Positions 43,474-50,231 of a stretch of DNA of 55,221 bases are shown piece after piece. This DNA comes from Oscillospiraceae bacterium (lineage in GTDB: Bacteria; Bacillota; Clostridia; UBA1212), in contig SVJA01000013.1 of NCBI GenBank assembly GCA_015069195.1, positions 1 through 55,221 of the forward strand, written 5' to 3'. The position numbers were made by a program, and so were the translations under genes. Each line of letters begins with the position of its first letter. The stretch's first letter is position 1. Below the pieces are notes generated by a model. It had not been told where the DNA came from. It saw only the letters and a list, made by a program, of their open reading frames with translations, and did no database searches.

Positions 43474-43535
43474 AATCGATCCCACCAAGCCTAGGTAGTC
43501 TTACTACATGCGTAACATGGTGGGCCTTTTGTTTT
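43474..43535 (+). ncRNA. structured RNA upstream of AbiF (RNA-A)
   Basis: About 62 nt from the expected start to a T tract. CCCACCA (43481-43487) pairs with TGGTGGG (43518-43524) around AGCCTA (43488-43493), a hairpin GTAGT-CTT-ACTAC (43495-43507) and GCGTAAC (43510-43516); TTTTGTTTT follows. Position and shape match the abiF RNA motif known upstream of Abi_2 genes. The terminator lies between the RNA and the abiF start, so most transcripts should be short. Presumed antitoxin role is from family knowledge, not from this sequence. Confidence 0.75.
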
Positions 43536-43548
43536 ATGGAGGATTTGT

Positions 43549-44460
43549 ATGTCGCAGGAAGTAAAACCTTTTAAAACAATTGAAGAGCAACTTTCAATTC
43601 TCCGGGAGAGGGGATTGATTATTGATGATGAAGGATTGGCTAAAAAGTTTTTGTCTAATTTGAATTATTATAGATTGAGTGCATATACTCTTACTTTACG
43701 AAAAGATAATATTTTTTACAATAATGTCTACTTTTCAGATGTAATGCAAATATACAATTTTGATATGGAATTAAGGGCAGCACTTATGTATCTTCTTGAA
43801 AGTATTGAAGTGTCTATGCGTGCATATATTGGCTATTTTCATGGGAAAACATATGGCGCACTAGGATACTATGATTCATGTTCTTTTGAAGATGAAGAGC
43901 GCTATAATAAATTCACAAATGACTATTTGAAAGCGATTGCGGAATATGGAGATAAAGAAGTATTCGTACAACATCATCAAGATGTATATGACGGAAAATT
44001 TCCGATATGGGTTTTGGTTGAACTATTAACGTTAGGAACATTATCTAGATTATTCAAGAATCTTCCGAAAGAAATTCGCGATGAAATCTGTAAACAAAAT
44101 TATGGAAAAATAAATGATGATTACATCGGAAATTGGTTGCAAGGATGTACAATTCTTAGAAATATTTGTGCACACAGGGGAAGGTTATATAATCGACAAA
44201 TTCCTTTTTCACTTCGCATGGGAAAGAAAGATAAACGATTTTTTCTTGAACATGGAATTTCGATTAATAAGGCAAGTAAACAATTATTTGCGTACTTAAT
44301 AGTAATTAAGAAAATGATTCCTAATGAACAGGTTTGGAACACATTCGTGGAACGACTGTGTAATCTTATAACCAAGTACCCATTTGTGAGATTAGATTAC
44401 TATGGATTTACTGAAGATTGGAAAGAATTATTAGGTATAATTTATGCGACGGAAGAATAA
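43549..44460 (+). CDS. abiF: AbiF-type abortive-infection HEPN protein (Abi_2 family)
   Basis: 303 residues; ATG 43549 behind GGAGG. Abi_2 family: NYYRLSAY at 39-46, LRAALMYLLESIEVSMRAYI near 75-94 and the HEPN ribonuclease motif RX4H at R204-H209 (RNICAH). HEPN proteins of this group cut RNA and are related to Cas13 and Abi toxins (family knowledge). A structured RNA precedes it and a related one follows. The 1227-bp unit with direct repeats suggests a mobile defence cassette. The target is unknown. Strong assignment to the family. Confidence 0.9.
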   Translation: MSQEVKPFKTIEEQLSILRERGLIIDDEGLAKKFLSNLNYYRLSAYTLTLRKDNIFYNNVYFSDVMQIYNFDMELRAALMYLLESIEVSMRAYIGYFHGKTYGALGYYDSCSFEDEERYNKFTNDYLKAIAEYGDKEVFVQHHQDVYDGKFPIWVLVELLTLGTLSRLFKNLPKEIRDEICKQNYGKINDDYIGNWLQGCTILRNICAHRGRLYNRQIPFSLRMGKKDKRFFLEHGISINKASKQLFAYLIVIKKMIPNEQVWNTFVERLCNLITKYPFVRLDYYGFTEDWKELLGIIYATEE

Positions 44461-44464
44461 AATA

Positions 44465-44572
44465 TGAGCATAGTTCCTGATGAGCCTATCAATTGAAGCG
44501 TAACTAGTCAGGACATAACTTGGGGCAACCTGGGTTCGGGGCAGTAGATGCGAATCTGCTGTCCTTTTTTAT
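44465..44572 (+). ncRNA. second AbiF-related structured RNA (RNA-B)
   Basis: Starts just past the abiF stop. TCCTGA (44475-44480) pairs with TCAGGA (44508-44513) around AGCCTA (44483-44488) and GCGTAAC (44498-44504), the same two conserved words in the same order as in RNA-A but with a shorter hairpin between. A 26-base tail follows, then a hairpin GGGCAGTAGAT (44539-44549), GCGA, ATCTGCTGTCC and a T tract. A TATAAT-like box lies at 44436-44441 with no good -35, so it may be a separate RNA or a processed 3' end. Confidence 0.6.
44539..44570 (+). terminator. intrinsic terminator of RNA-B
   Basis: GGGCAGTAGAT, loop GCGA, ATCTGCTGTCC (11 bp, two wobbles) followed by TTTTTT. Confidence 0.85.
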
Positions 44573-44610
44573 TTGAGTAAATGTTCCTTGGGTGTTAAAA
44601 TATTTGAATA

Positions 44611-44634
44611 GTGAAAACAGTTGATATTTCGGCT
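44611..44634 (+). repeat. 24-bp direct repeat, right copy
   Basis: Exact copy of 43384-43407, 23 bases before the rhodanese ATG. It carries the phosphatase 3' end out of context, so the segment between the copies is best read as an insertion with duplication. Confidence 0.95.
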
Positions 44635-44649
44635 CGTTTAGTGCATAAT
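44621..44649 (+). promoter_or_regulatory. possible promoter inside the right repeat
   Basis: TTGATA 44621-44626, 17-base spacer, CATAAT 44644-44649. The expected start point is within a base or two of the ATG at 44657, implying a leaderless transcript or a different promoter. Confidence 0.35.
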
Positions 44650-44656
44650 ACATAAT

Positions 44657-45124
44657 ATGAAAAGCAAGATTGAATTCAAAAGAAAATTGATAAAAGGATT
44701 GATTTTAGTGGCTACAACAGCGATTGGCGTGTCCGGATTTGCAGGATGCAAAGGTTACAGCGGAATGGACAGTATAAAAAGCAGTTCACCGGCTACGAGT
44801 GACACACAGAAAATTACATATCAGCAGATTTCACAAGAGGAAGCTAAACGCATAATGGATACCGAAAGTGATTATGTGATAATTGATTCGAGAACCGATG
44901 AAGAATTTGCTCAAGGTCATATAAAAGGTGCGATAATGATACCGGAGTATGAGATTGCGGAAAGGGCGGAGAAAGAACTGCCGGATAAAAATCAGTTGAT
45001 ACTTGTTTATTGTCGAAGCGGAAGACGAAGCAAGATTGCTGCAGCGGAACTTGTCAAACTCGGTTATACGAATGTAAAAGAGTTCGGCGGCATTATCACT
45101 TGGCCGTATGAGGTTGTGAAATAA
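44657..45124 (+). CDS. rhodanese-domain lipoprotein
   Basis: 155 residues. ATG 44657 gives a normal lipoprotein signal (basic start, hydrophobic core, lipobox GFAGC with Cys31). Residues 55-155 form a rhodanese domain: YVIIDSRTDEEFAQGHIKGA and the active-site loop Cys119 (VYCRSGRRSK). Rhodanese-like lipoproteins may handle sulfur transfer or serve as stress sensors at the cell surface. AAAGGA lies near 44693, upstream of an in-frame GTG (44708) that would lack the signal sequence; the ATG is preferred. Confidence 0.88.
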   Translation: MKSKIEFKRKLIKGLILVATTAIGVSGFAGCKGYSGMDSIKSSSPATSDTQKITYQQISQEEAKRIMDTESDYVIIDSRTDEEFAQGHIKGAIMIPEYEIAERAEKELPDKNQLILVYCRSGRRSKIAAAELVKLGYTNVKEFGGIITWPYEVVK

Positions 45125-45144
45125 GTTTTAAATGGTTGATTTGC

Positions 45145-45214
45145 TACAGGGCGGCATCCCGACAGATGCCGCCCTGTAAAATTAAGCCCGACCGCCAAAA
45201 GCGGTCGGGCTTAA
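45145..45214. terminator. two tandem perfect hairpins between convergent genes
   Basis: First: TACAGGGCGGCATC (45145-45158) with GATGCCGCCCTGTA (45165-45178). Second: TTAAGCCCGACCGC (45182-45195) with GCGGTCGGGCTTAA (45201-45214). Both are perfect 14-bp stems with short loops. They separate the rhodanese gene and the ZIP transporter and probably terminate both. Confidence 0.8.
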
Positions 45215-45236
45215 CCATAACATATTTGCTAAAAAA

Positions 45237-46004
45237 TTACCCTAACAAAACACTTGATGCAAGCATCAGGCAGAATCCGACAAGAAGGGCATATGTGGCA
45301 CCGCATTGTGAGCCGTGAGCGTGGGTTTCGGGAATCATTTCATCGCTTATTACGTAGAGCATTGTACCGCCTGCAAATGCGAGAGCAAAGGGCAATATAA
45401 TTGTTGCGATGCTGACAGCAAAATATCCGATGAGAGTGCCTACGACTTCAATAAGTCCTGTGAGCATTGCAAGGAAGAAAGTTCGTTTTTTGCTGACACC
45501 GGCTGCAAGCATAGGGCCGATGATGACCATTCCCTCGGGAATATTCTGGAGTGCGATACCGCCTGCTATGAGGAGTGCATCGTTTGTATTGCCTGTGCCG
45601 AAACCGACACCTGCCGCAATGCCTTCGGGAAGGTTGTGGATTGCGATTGCAGTTACGAAAAGTAATACTTTGCTGAGTTTTGCAGAGTCGGCGGGGTTGT
45701 GAGTGTGCTCTTCGAGGTCAACACCTGCGAGTTTGTGAAGGTGCGGAACGAGTTTGTCGATAAGGTTTAGAGAAATTGCGCCGACGAAGATTCCGATGAT
45801 GGTTATGAGCAGTCCCCATTTGCCGCCGTATTCGATTGACGGAATGATGAGACCGAGAACTGCCGCTGCGAGCATGACACCTGCTGCGAAAGACAAGACA
45901 ATGTCGCTGAATTTGTGAGAAATATTCTTAAATGCAAAGCCGATGATAGCACCGAAAACTGTTGCAAGGCCTACGCCGAGTGCGGTAAGCAGAACTTCAA
46001 ACAT
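45237..46004 (-). CDS. zupT: ZIP family metal transporter (ZupT-like)
   Basis: 255 residues; ATG 46004 with GGGAGG upstream. Eight hydrophobic helices with the family motifs HNLPEGIAAGVGFG and NIPEGMVIIGP (metal-binding His-Asn-Glu positions in helices IV and V) and a conserved Glu near the C-terminus (DEMIPETHAHG). Imports zinc or other divalent metals by family knowledge. The central cytoplasmic loop is His-rich only weakly (LEEHTHN). Confidence 0.93.
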   Translation of the reverse strand: MFEVLLTALGVGLATVFGAIIGFAFKNISHKFSDIVLSFAAGVMLAAAVLGLIIPSIEYGGKWGLLITIIGIFVGAISLNLIDKLVPHLHKLAGVDLEEHTHNPADSAKLSKVLLFVTAIAIHNLPEGIAAGVGFGTGNTNDALLIAGGIALQNIPEGMVIIGPMLAAGVSKKRTFFLAMLTGLIEVVGTLIGYFAVSIATIILPFALAFAGGTMLYVISDEMIPETHAHGSQCGATYALLVGFCLMLASSVLLG

Positions 46005-46087
46005 GATTGACCTCCCTGATTGTTTTTTGTTATTATAATATACAAGTTTTTGTTGTGCAATAAATTGAATTTTAAAGGGGATTTTTT

Positions 46088-46624
46088 ATGAATTTTTCAG
46101 AGATTGCAGCGGCTCGTCAGTCGTGCCGTAGTTACGATCCGGAAAGACCGGTAGAAGAGGAGAAATTGGCGGCGATTCTTGAGTCTGCAAGGCTCAGCCC
46201 GTCTGCGTGCAACGGTCAGCCGTACCACATAACGGTATGTGAGGGCGAAGCGGCAAAACAAGTAGCAAAGGCTACGACAGGAATGGGTATGAATCGTTTT
46301 ACGGCAGATGCGCCCGTGATGATAGTTATATCGGAGAAGCCTTATGTTAAGTCAGCGGCTCTGGGTGCAAAAGTCAAAGGAAACGATTACCGTTCGATTG
46401 ATATAGGTATAGTGGCGGCGTACATTACAGCAGAAGCGACGGCACAGGGACTTTCAACCTGCATACTCGGTTGGTTTGATAATGACAAAATTTGTAAGCT
46501 TTGCGGGATTGACGGCGATGTCCGTATTGTGATTTCGCTCGGATATGCAAAAGAGGATGATAAATTACGTGTAAAAAAACGTAAAAATATTGATGAATTG
46601 GTTACGAGAAAACAGTCTGTTTGA
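46088..46624 (+). CDS. nitroreductase family flavoprotein
   Basis: 178 residues; ATG 46088 with AAAGGGG upstream. NADH:FMN nitroreductase fold: the N-terminal RQSCRSYDPERPVEEEKL and SARLSPSACNGQPYHI segments bind FMN phosphate, DIGIVAAYITAEATAQGLSTC is the central helix, and VVISLGYAKE-type residues (IVISLGYAKEDDKLR) close the site. Role not deducible; electron donation to quinones or nitro compounds is typical. Separate promoter not clear. Confidence 0.88.
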   Translation: MNFSEIAAARQSCRSYDPERPVEEEKLAAILESARLSPSACNGQPYHITVCEGEAAKQVAKATTGMGMNRFTADAPVMIVISEKPYVKSAALGAKVKGNDYRSIDIGIVAAYITAEATAQGLSTCILGWFDNDKICKLCGIDGDVRIVISLGYAKEDDKLRVKKRKNIDELVTRKQSV

Positions 46625-46653
46625 TTGACATAAATGTGTCAGCATTGTACAAT
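46625..46653 (+). promoter_or_regulatory. promoter for the 46700 gene
   Basis: TTGACA 46625-46630, 17-base spacer, TACAAT 46648-46653; ATG at 46700. Confidence 0.65.
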
Positions 46654-46699
46654 TAAAACAGCTTTTACGAAAATTTAAAATATAGAAAGCAGGTTTATT

Positions 46700-49600
46700 A
46701 TGAAAAGACGAATTCTGAGCCTTTTTATTGTGTGTTGTTTGTTTGTTTCGACATATTGTGTCGGATTTGAAAACAGCGCAAATATAAGTGCAGATGCAGC
46801 TACTGCGACATCATACAACACTTATACTATGAGCAATACAAAGTTGCACACATTGATTCCGAATCAGACTTTAAACGGACTTCCGTGTAACGCTATGCAG
46901 GGTCTCAATGTAGGTACGACTTATGCGTACAACGTGAAGATTTATCCGAATGACGATAATATCGGCAGTGCGAATGCACGTGCGAATATCACCCGTACAA
47001 ATATTGATACAGGTGAGACTGTAAATATGAGTTACTATGCAAGCGAGAGCGCAACTTCTCCGAGTATATGTGATACTTTCGGTCATGCTAATGCTATAAC
47101 GGTTTACGGATATAATAGTGTCAACTATATGTATGTTTCTAACCTTAAAACTCCTCTCAGCATTACGAGAGCAAAGATAAGCGGAACAAATCTTTACTTT
47201 ACAGGTTTCTTTAAGTTGGTTGACGCTTCAAATAATAAAGCGATTTCTCCGGCAGGTTTTAAGTGTGTGAAACAGACGGACGGATATTTCTATTTTATTG
47301 TTAAAAGCGGTATGCAGCTTTACTATACGAGAATATCTGCGACAGCTCCGGGCGGTACTTCCTCAGCACCGACAGAAGTAAAGTGCGTTAAGTTATTGAC
47401 TTTGCATACAAGAAATGCGATTTTCAATATAAACGGTGTAAATAAGACTATTGATTACCTCGATACATGGACAAACCAGGACTTTTCATATAACTCCTAC
47501 GAAGATGCGATATATGTTCCTTTGTTTGATTCTTCAACAGGCTACAGAAACGTTATTCTTGTGTATACCGGCATGACTCAGTATATGAATGCTATCGATT
47601 TGTCTACAAATTCAGGCGGTTCCAATCCGACTGTATATCCTTGTAATACGAACTTCTATATAGAAGATTCTTCTGCTCAATTGTTTGAAATTGAGTCTTG
47701 CGGATTCCGTACAGGTGGTGCAAATCAGGCAGATAAATGTTTGTATTTCAATACGAATTCAAGCGATGTTGCAAAGATGGGTATGTATCGTATTAGTTAC
47801 GAGCATGGCAGTGTGACACATCAGCCGATTGTTGACAGCAGTTCAATTATTTACAATGTAAAATATGTTTCAAACGGCGGAACGGGAAGTATGAGTACCA
47901 CAACCCATATAAATGGTATCACGGCTCGTCTTAAAAAGAATACTTTCACAAAGAGCGGATATGCTTTTGCCGGTTGGAACCTTACCAGAAGCAGTGACGG
48001 AAAAACTCTCTATTTTGATTCGACAGGTGCAACACGTTGGTTTACTGCCGGAAGTCAGCCTTCAGGAAGTACCGTTGCTCTTTACGAAGACGGCAGAGCA
48101 GTCAGTGCGTTGTCTGCTACAAACGGTGACACAGTTACTTGTACTGCTCAGTGGAAGACCAAGACAGACAATGAAAAGCCGTATACACTTACTCCTGACG
48201 ATATTATATTTGATACAGCAAACAGAGCTAAGTGGATTACAGATTCAGGTTCTTTTGATGCAAGTGCTGCTTTCGGTACAGATGCCGGCGGTGATAAGTG
48301 CCTTGTAGTTACTTCTGCTGCGTCAAATGATCCTCAGATTACAATGAATTTCAAGTTGCTTGATCTTGTAAGTGCTTCAAACTGCAAATACATGGTTGTT
48401 ACGGCAAAAACTACTGCTGCAAATAAAAATGCTAAAATGTATCTTTGTGCCGGAAGTACAGCCGGCCCTACAGAGAGTTGTGCAACAAGCTGGCAGTGGA
48501 ACAATGACGGCCTCTGGCATGATTATCTTATTGATTTGTCATCGCTTTCAAGTTGGTCAGGTAACATAAATATGATCAGATTTGATTTCTTTGACGGAAC
48601 TACTGCGGCAAACAGCGTGCTTTACCTGCGTTCTGTAAAGTTCTATGCTTCAAAACCGTCAAGTGCAACAATTACTACAAATAAGACTTCTTTTACAGTA
48701 GGCGAAAGTATTACTCTTAATTATTCGGGTTTGACAAACTATCTTGGTACAAAACAGAATCAGATGCCGTTCATAGCAATATATGCTGACGGAACAGAAC
48801 CCGGAAAGGGCAGTGCACTTCTTTATACATATGTAAATGCTGCTTCCGGCTCTGCGACATTCCCGGACGGTGCGGCAGGCGGCACTGCATCCGGCACAAC
48901 ACTTCCTGCCGGAAAATATACTGCTTGGGTTGCTTATGATGCCAATGGTAGTTCTACTGCTGCAAACCTTAACAATGTTCATTATGCGGCGTCAAGTGCT
49001 TCTTATGATTTTACCATTGCTGCACAGACAATACATAATCTCAGTACAGAGATTGTATCCGGAAAGGGTACCGCTCATTTCGGTAACGACGTTACATCGA
49101 CAGAGCTTGGTGCCGGTACTACATTCAATTACCAAGTAACACCTGCGACAGGATACAAAACAACGAAGATATCCATAAACGGAGTTGAACAGACAATCTT
49201 AAATGGCGGAGCGGATGCCGTGTATTCATATACGATGAAAGCTGAGGATACTGTAATTTCAGTTACTTTCGGAAGAATTATGTACAGCGTGACAACAGAC
49301 GTTATAAGCGGAGAGGGTACTGTTATTCTTACCAATACGGGTGCGACGACCGGAGAGGCCGGTATAAACTCAACTTTCCCATACACAGTTACTCCGGCTG
49401 AAGGATATAAAGTTTCCGGAATTTATATAAACGGCAGTAGTACTTCTGTTGCTATCCAAAATGATGGTGCAGCGGCTACATATTCTTTGACCATGACTGC
49501 TGCGCAAGACACCACAATTGCAGTTGCCTTTACAAAAATTTCAACTTCGACAACTTCGGTAGTTGACAAAGTCGGAAACGGAGCAGCTTCGGGAAGCGCA

Positions 49601-49954
49601 ACCGTATTTGTAAAAGCAGGCGGTAATGCAGTGGATGTTATCGCAGAACTTAAAGCTTCGCTCGGTGCATCGAGTGTGACAATTACAAAAGACGGAGAGG
49701 CAGTTGACAGCTCTGCAATACTAGGCACAGGTATGGTAATTACTGCTGACTCTGCTACTTACACTATTGTCATAAAGGGTGATGTTGACGGAGATGGTGC
49801 TGTTACCGTAGGTGATGCTTCTGATGTTATGGCAAGTGTACACGGCACATCAACTCTCACGGGTGCGTATAAAGATGCAGCATACGAAGTATCAGGAAAA
49901 ACTTCGGGTGCGCTCAGCATTCTTGATGTAATGGCACTTTTGAACAGTTTATAA
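46700..49954 (+). CDS. large secreted modular dockerin protein
   Basis: 1084 residues; ATG 46700 with AAAGCAGG upstream. Signal peptide (1-33). The N-terminal region (about 40-390) is a beta-rich domain with no known family. Then an InlB/Flg_new-type repeat (VKYVSNGGTGSM, FAGWNLTRSS; about 395-490), a DDIIFD module (about 497-655) ending SVLYLRSVKFY, an Ig-like module (TNKTSFTVGESITLNYSG, 655-775), an HFGN-type module (about 780-875), a further module and a type I dockerin (KGDVDGDGAVTVGDASDVM, about 1028-1084, ending LSILDVMALLNSL). Likely an extracellular enzyme-complex or adhesive component; catalysis is not assigned. Confidence 0.85.
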   Translation: MKRRILSLFIVCCLFVSTYCVGFENSANISADAATATSYNTYTMSNTKLHTLIPNQTLNGLPCNAMQGLNVGTTYAYNVKIYPNDDNIGSANARANITRTNIDTGETVNMSYYASESATSPSICDTFGHANAITVYGYNSVNYMYVSNLKTPLSITRAKISGTNLYFTGFFKLVDASNNKAISPAGFKCVKQTDGYFYFIVKSGMQLYYTRISATAPGGTSSAPTEVKCVKLLTLHTRNAIFNINGVNKTIDYLDTWTNQDFSYNSYEDAIYVPLFDSSTGYRNVILVYTGMTQYMNAIDLSTNSGGSNPTVYPCNTNFYIEDSSAQLFEIESCGFRTGGANQADKCLYFNTNSSDVAKMGMYRISYEHGSVTHQPIVDSSSIIYNVKYVSNGGTGSMSTTTHINGITARLKKNTFTKSGYAFAGWNLTRSSDGKTLYFDSTGATRWFTAGSQPSGSTVALYEDGRAVSALSATNGDTVTCTAQWKTKTDNEKPYTLTPDDIIFDTANRAKWITDSGSFDASAAFGTDAGGDKCLVVTSAASNDPQITMNFKLLDLVSASNCKYMVVTAKTTAANKNAKMYLCAGSTAGPTESCATSWQWNNDGLWHDYLIDLSSLSSWSGNINMIRFDFFDGTTAANSVLYLRSVKFYASKPSSATITTNKTSFTVGESITLNYSGLTNYLGTKQNQMPFIAIYADGTEPGKGSALLYTYVNAASGSATFPDGAAGGTASGTTLPAGKYTAWVAYDANGSSTAANLNNVHYAASSASYDFTIAAQTIHNLSTEIVSGKGTAHFGNDVTSTELGAGTTFNYQVTPATGYKTTKISINGVEQTILNGGADAVYSYTMKAEDTVISVTFGRIMYSVTTDVISGEGTVILTNTGATTGEAGINSTFPYTVTPAEGYKVSGIYINGSSTSVAIQNDGAAATYSLTMTAAQDTTIAVAFTKISTSTTSVVDKVGNGAASGSATVFVKAGGNAVDVIAELKASLGASSVTITKDGEAVDSSAILGTGMVITADSATYTIVIKGDVDGDGAVTVGDASDVMASVHGTSTLTGAYKDAAYEVSGKTSGALSILDVMALLNSL

Positions 49955-49992
49955 GAAAATATAGAGATATATCATAGTTATATCGTATAAAG

Positions 49993-50032
49993 AAAGCAGG
50001 TTGCATAATGGGTTTATGCGACCTGCTTTTTT
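49993..50032 (+). terminator. intrinsic terminator
   Basis: AAAGCAGGT-GCATAA (from 49993) pairs with TTATGC-ACCTGCTTT (to 50029), loop TGGG, then TTTTT. Confidence 0.85.
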
Positions 50033-50125
50033 GTGCGGTGCAAGTGCTGTAGCTATGTATACAAAAAGCGAAAGTTTGACTATTTGTTAATAAAATTTTC
50101 ATTGATTTTTTACTTGTTTTTTTAT

Positions 50126-50141
50126 ACACTGTATGCAGTGT
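50126..50141. promoter_or_regulatory. palindrome upstream of the C39 array gene
   Basis: ACACTG-TATG-CAGTGT: perfect 6-bp inverted repeat. It lies in the likely promoter region (TTGATT at about 50102) of the gene starting at 50232, so it may be an operator; function is inferred. Confidence 0.35.
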
Positions 50142-50195
50142 GAATTTTATAAGGGATTATAATTTGATATAAGAAGAAAGGCTGGTGAATTGTTG

Positions 50196-50220
50196 CCATA
50201 TTTTGATTTGCAAAATATGG
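50196..50220 (+). promoter_or_regulatory. hairpin just before the start of the C39 array gene
   Basis: CCATATTTTG, loop ATTTG, CAAAATATGG: a perfect 10-bp stem ending 11 bases before the ATG at 50232. The GGTGAT that could serve as ribosome site overlaps its 3' end, so it could limit translation. Confidence 0.5.
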
Positions 50221-50231
50221 TGATGATGCTG

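Noticed and set aside
44475-44513. Hammerhead ribozyme
   Set aside because: CTGATGA and GAAG are present but stem II does not form and the cleavage-site UH placement is wrong; similarity to RNA-A explains the sequence better.
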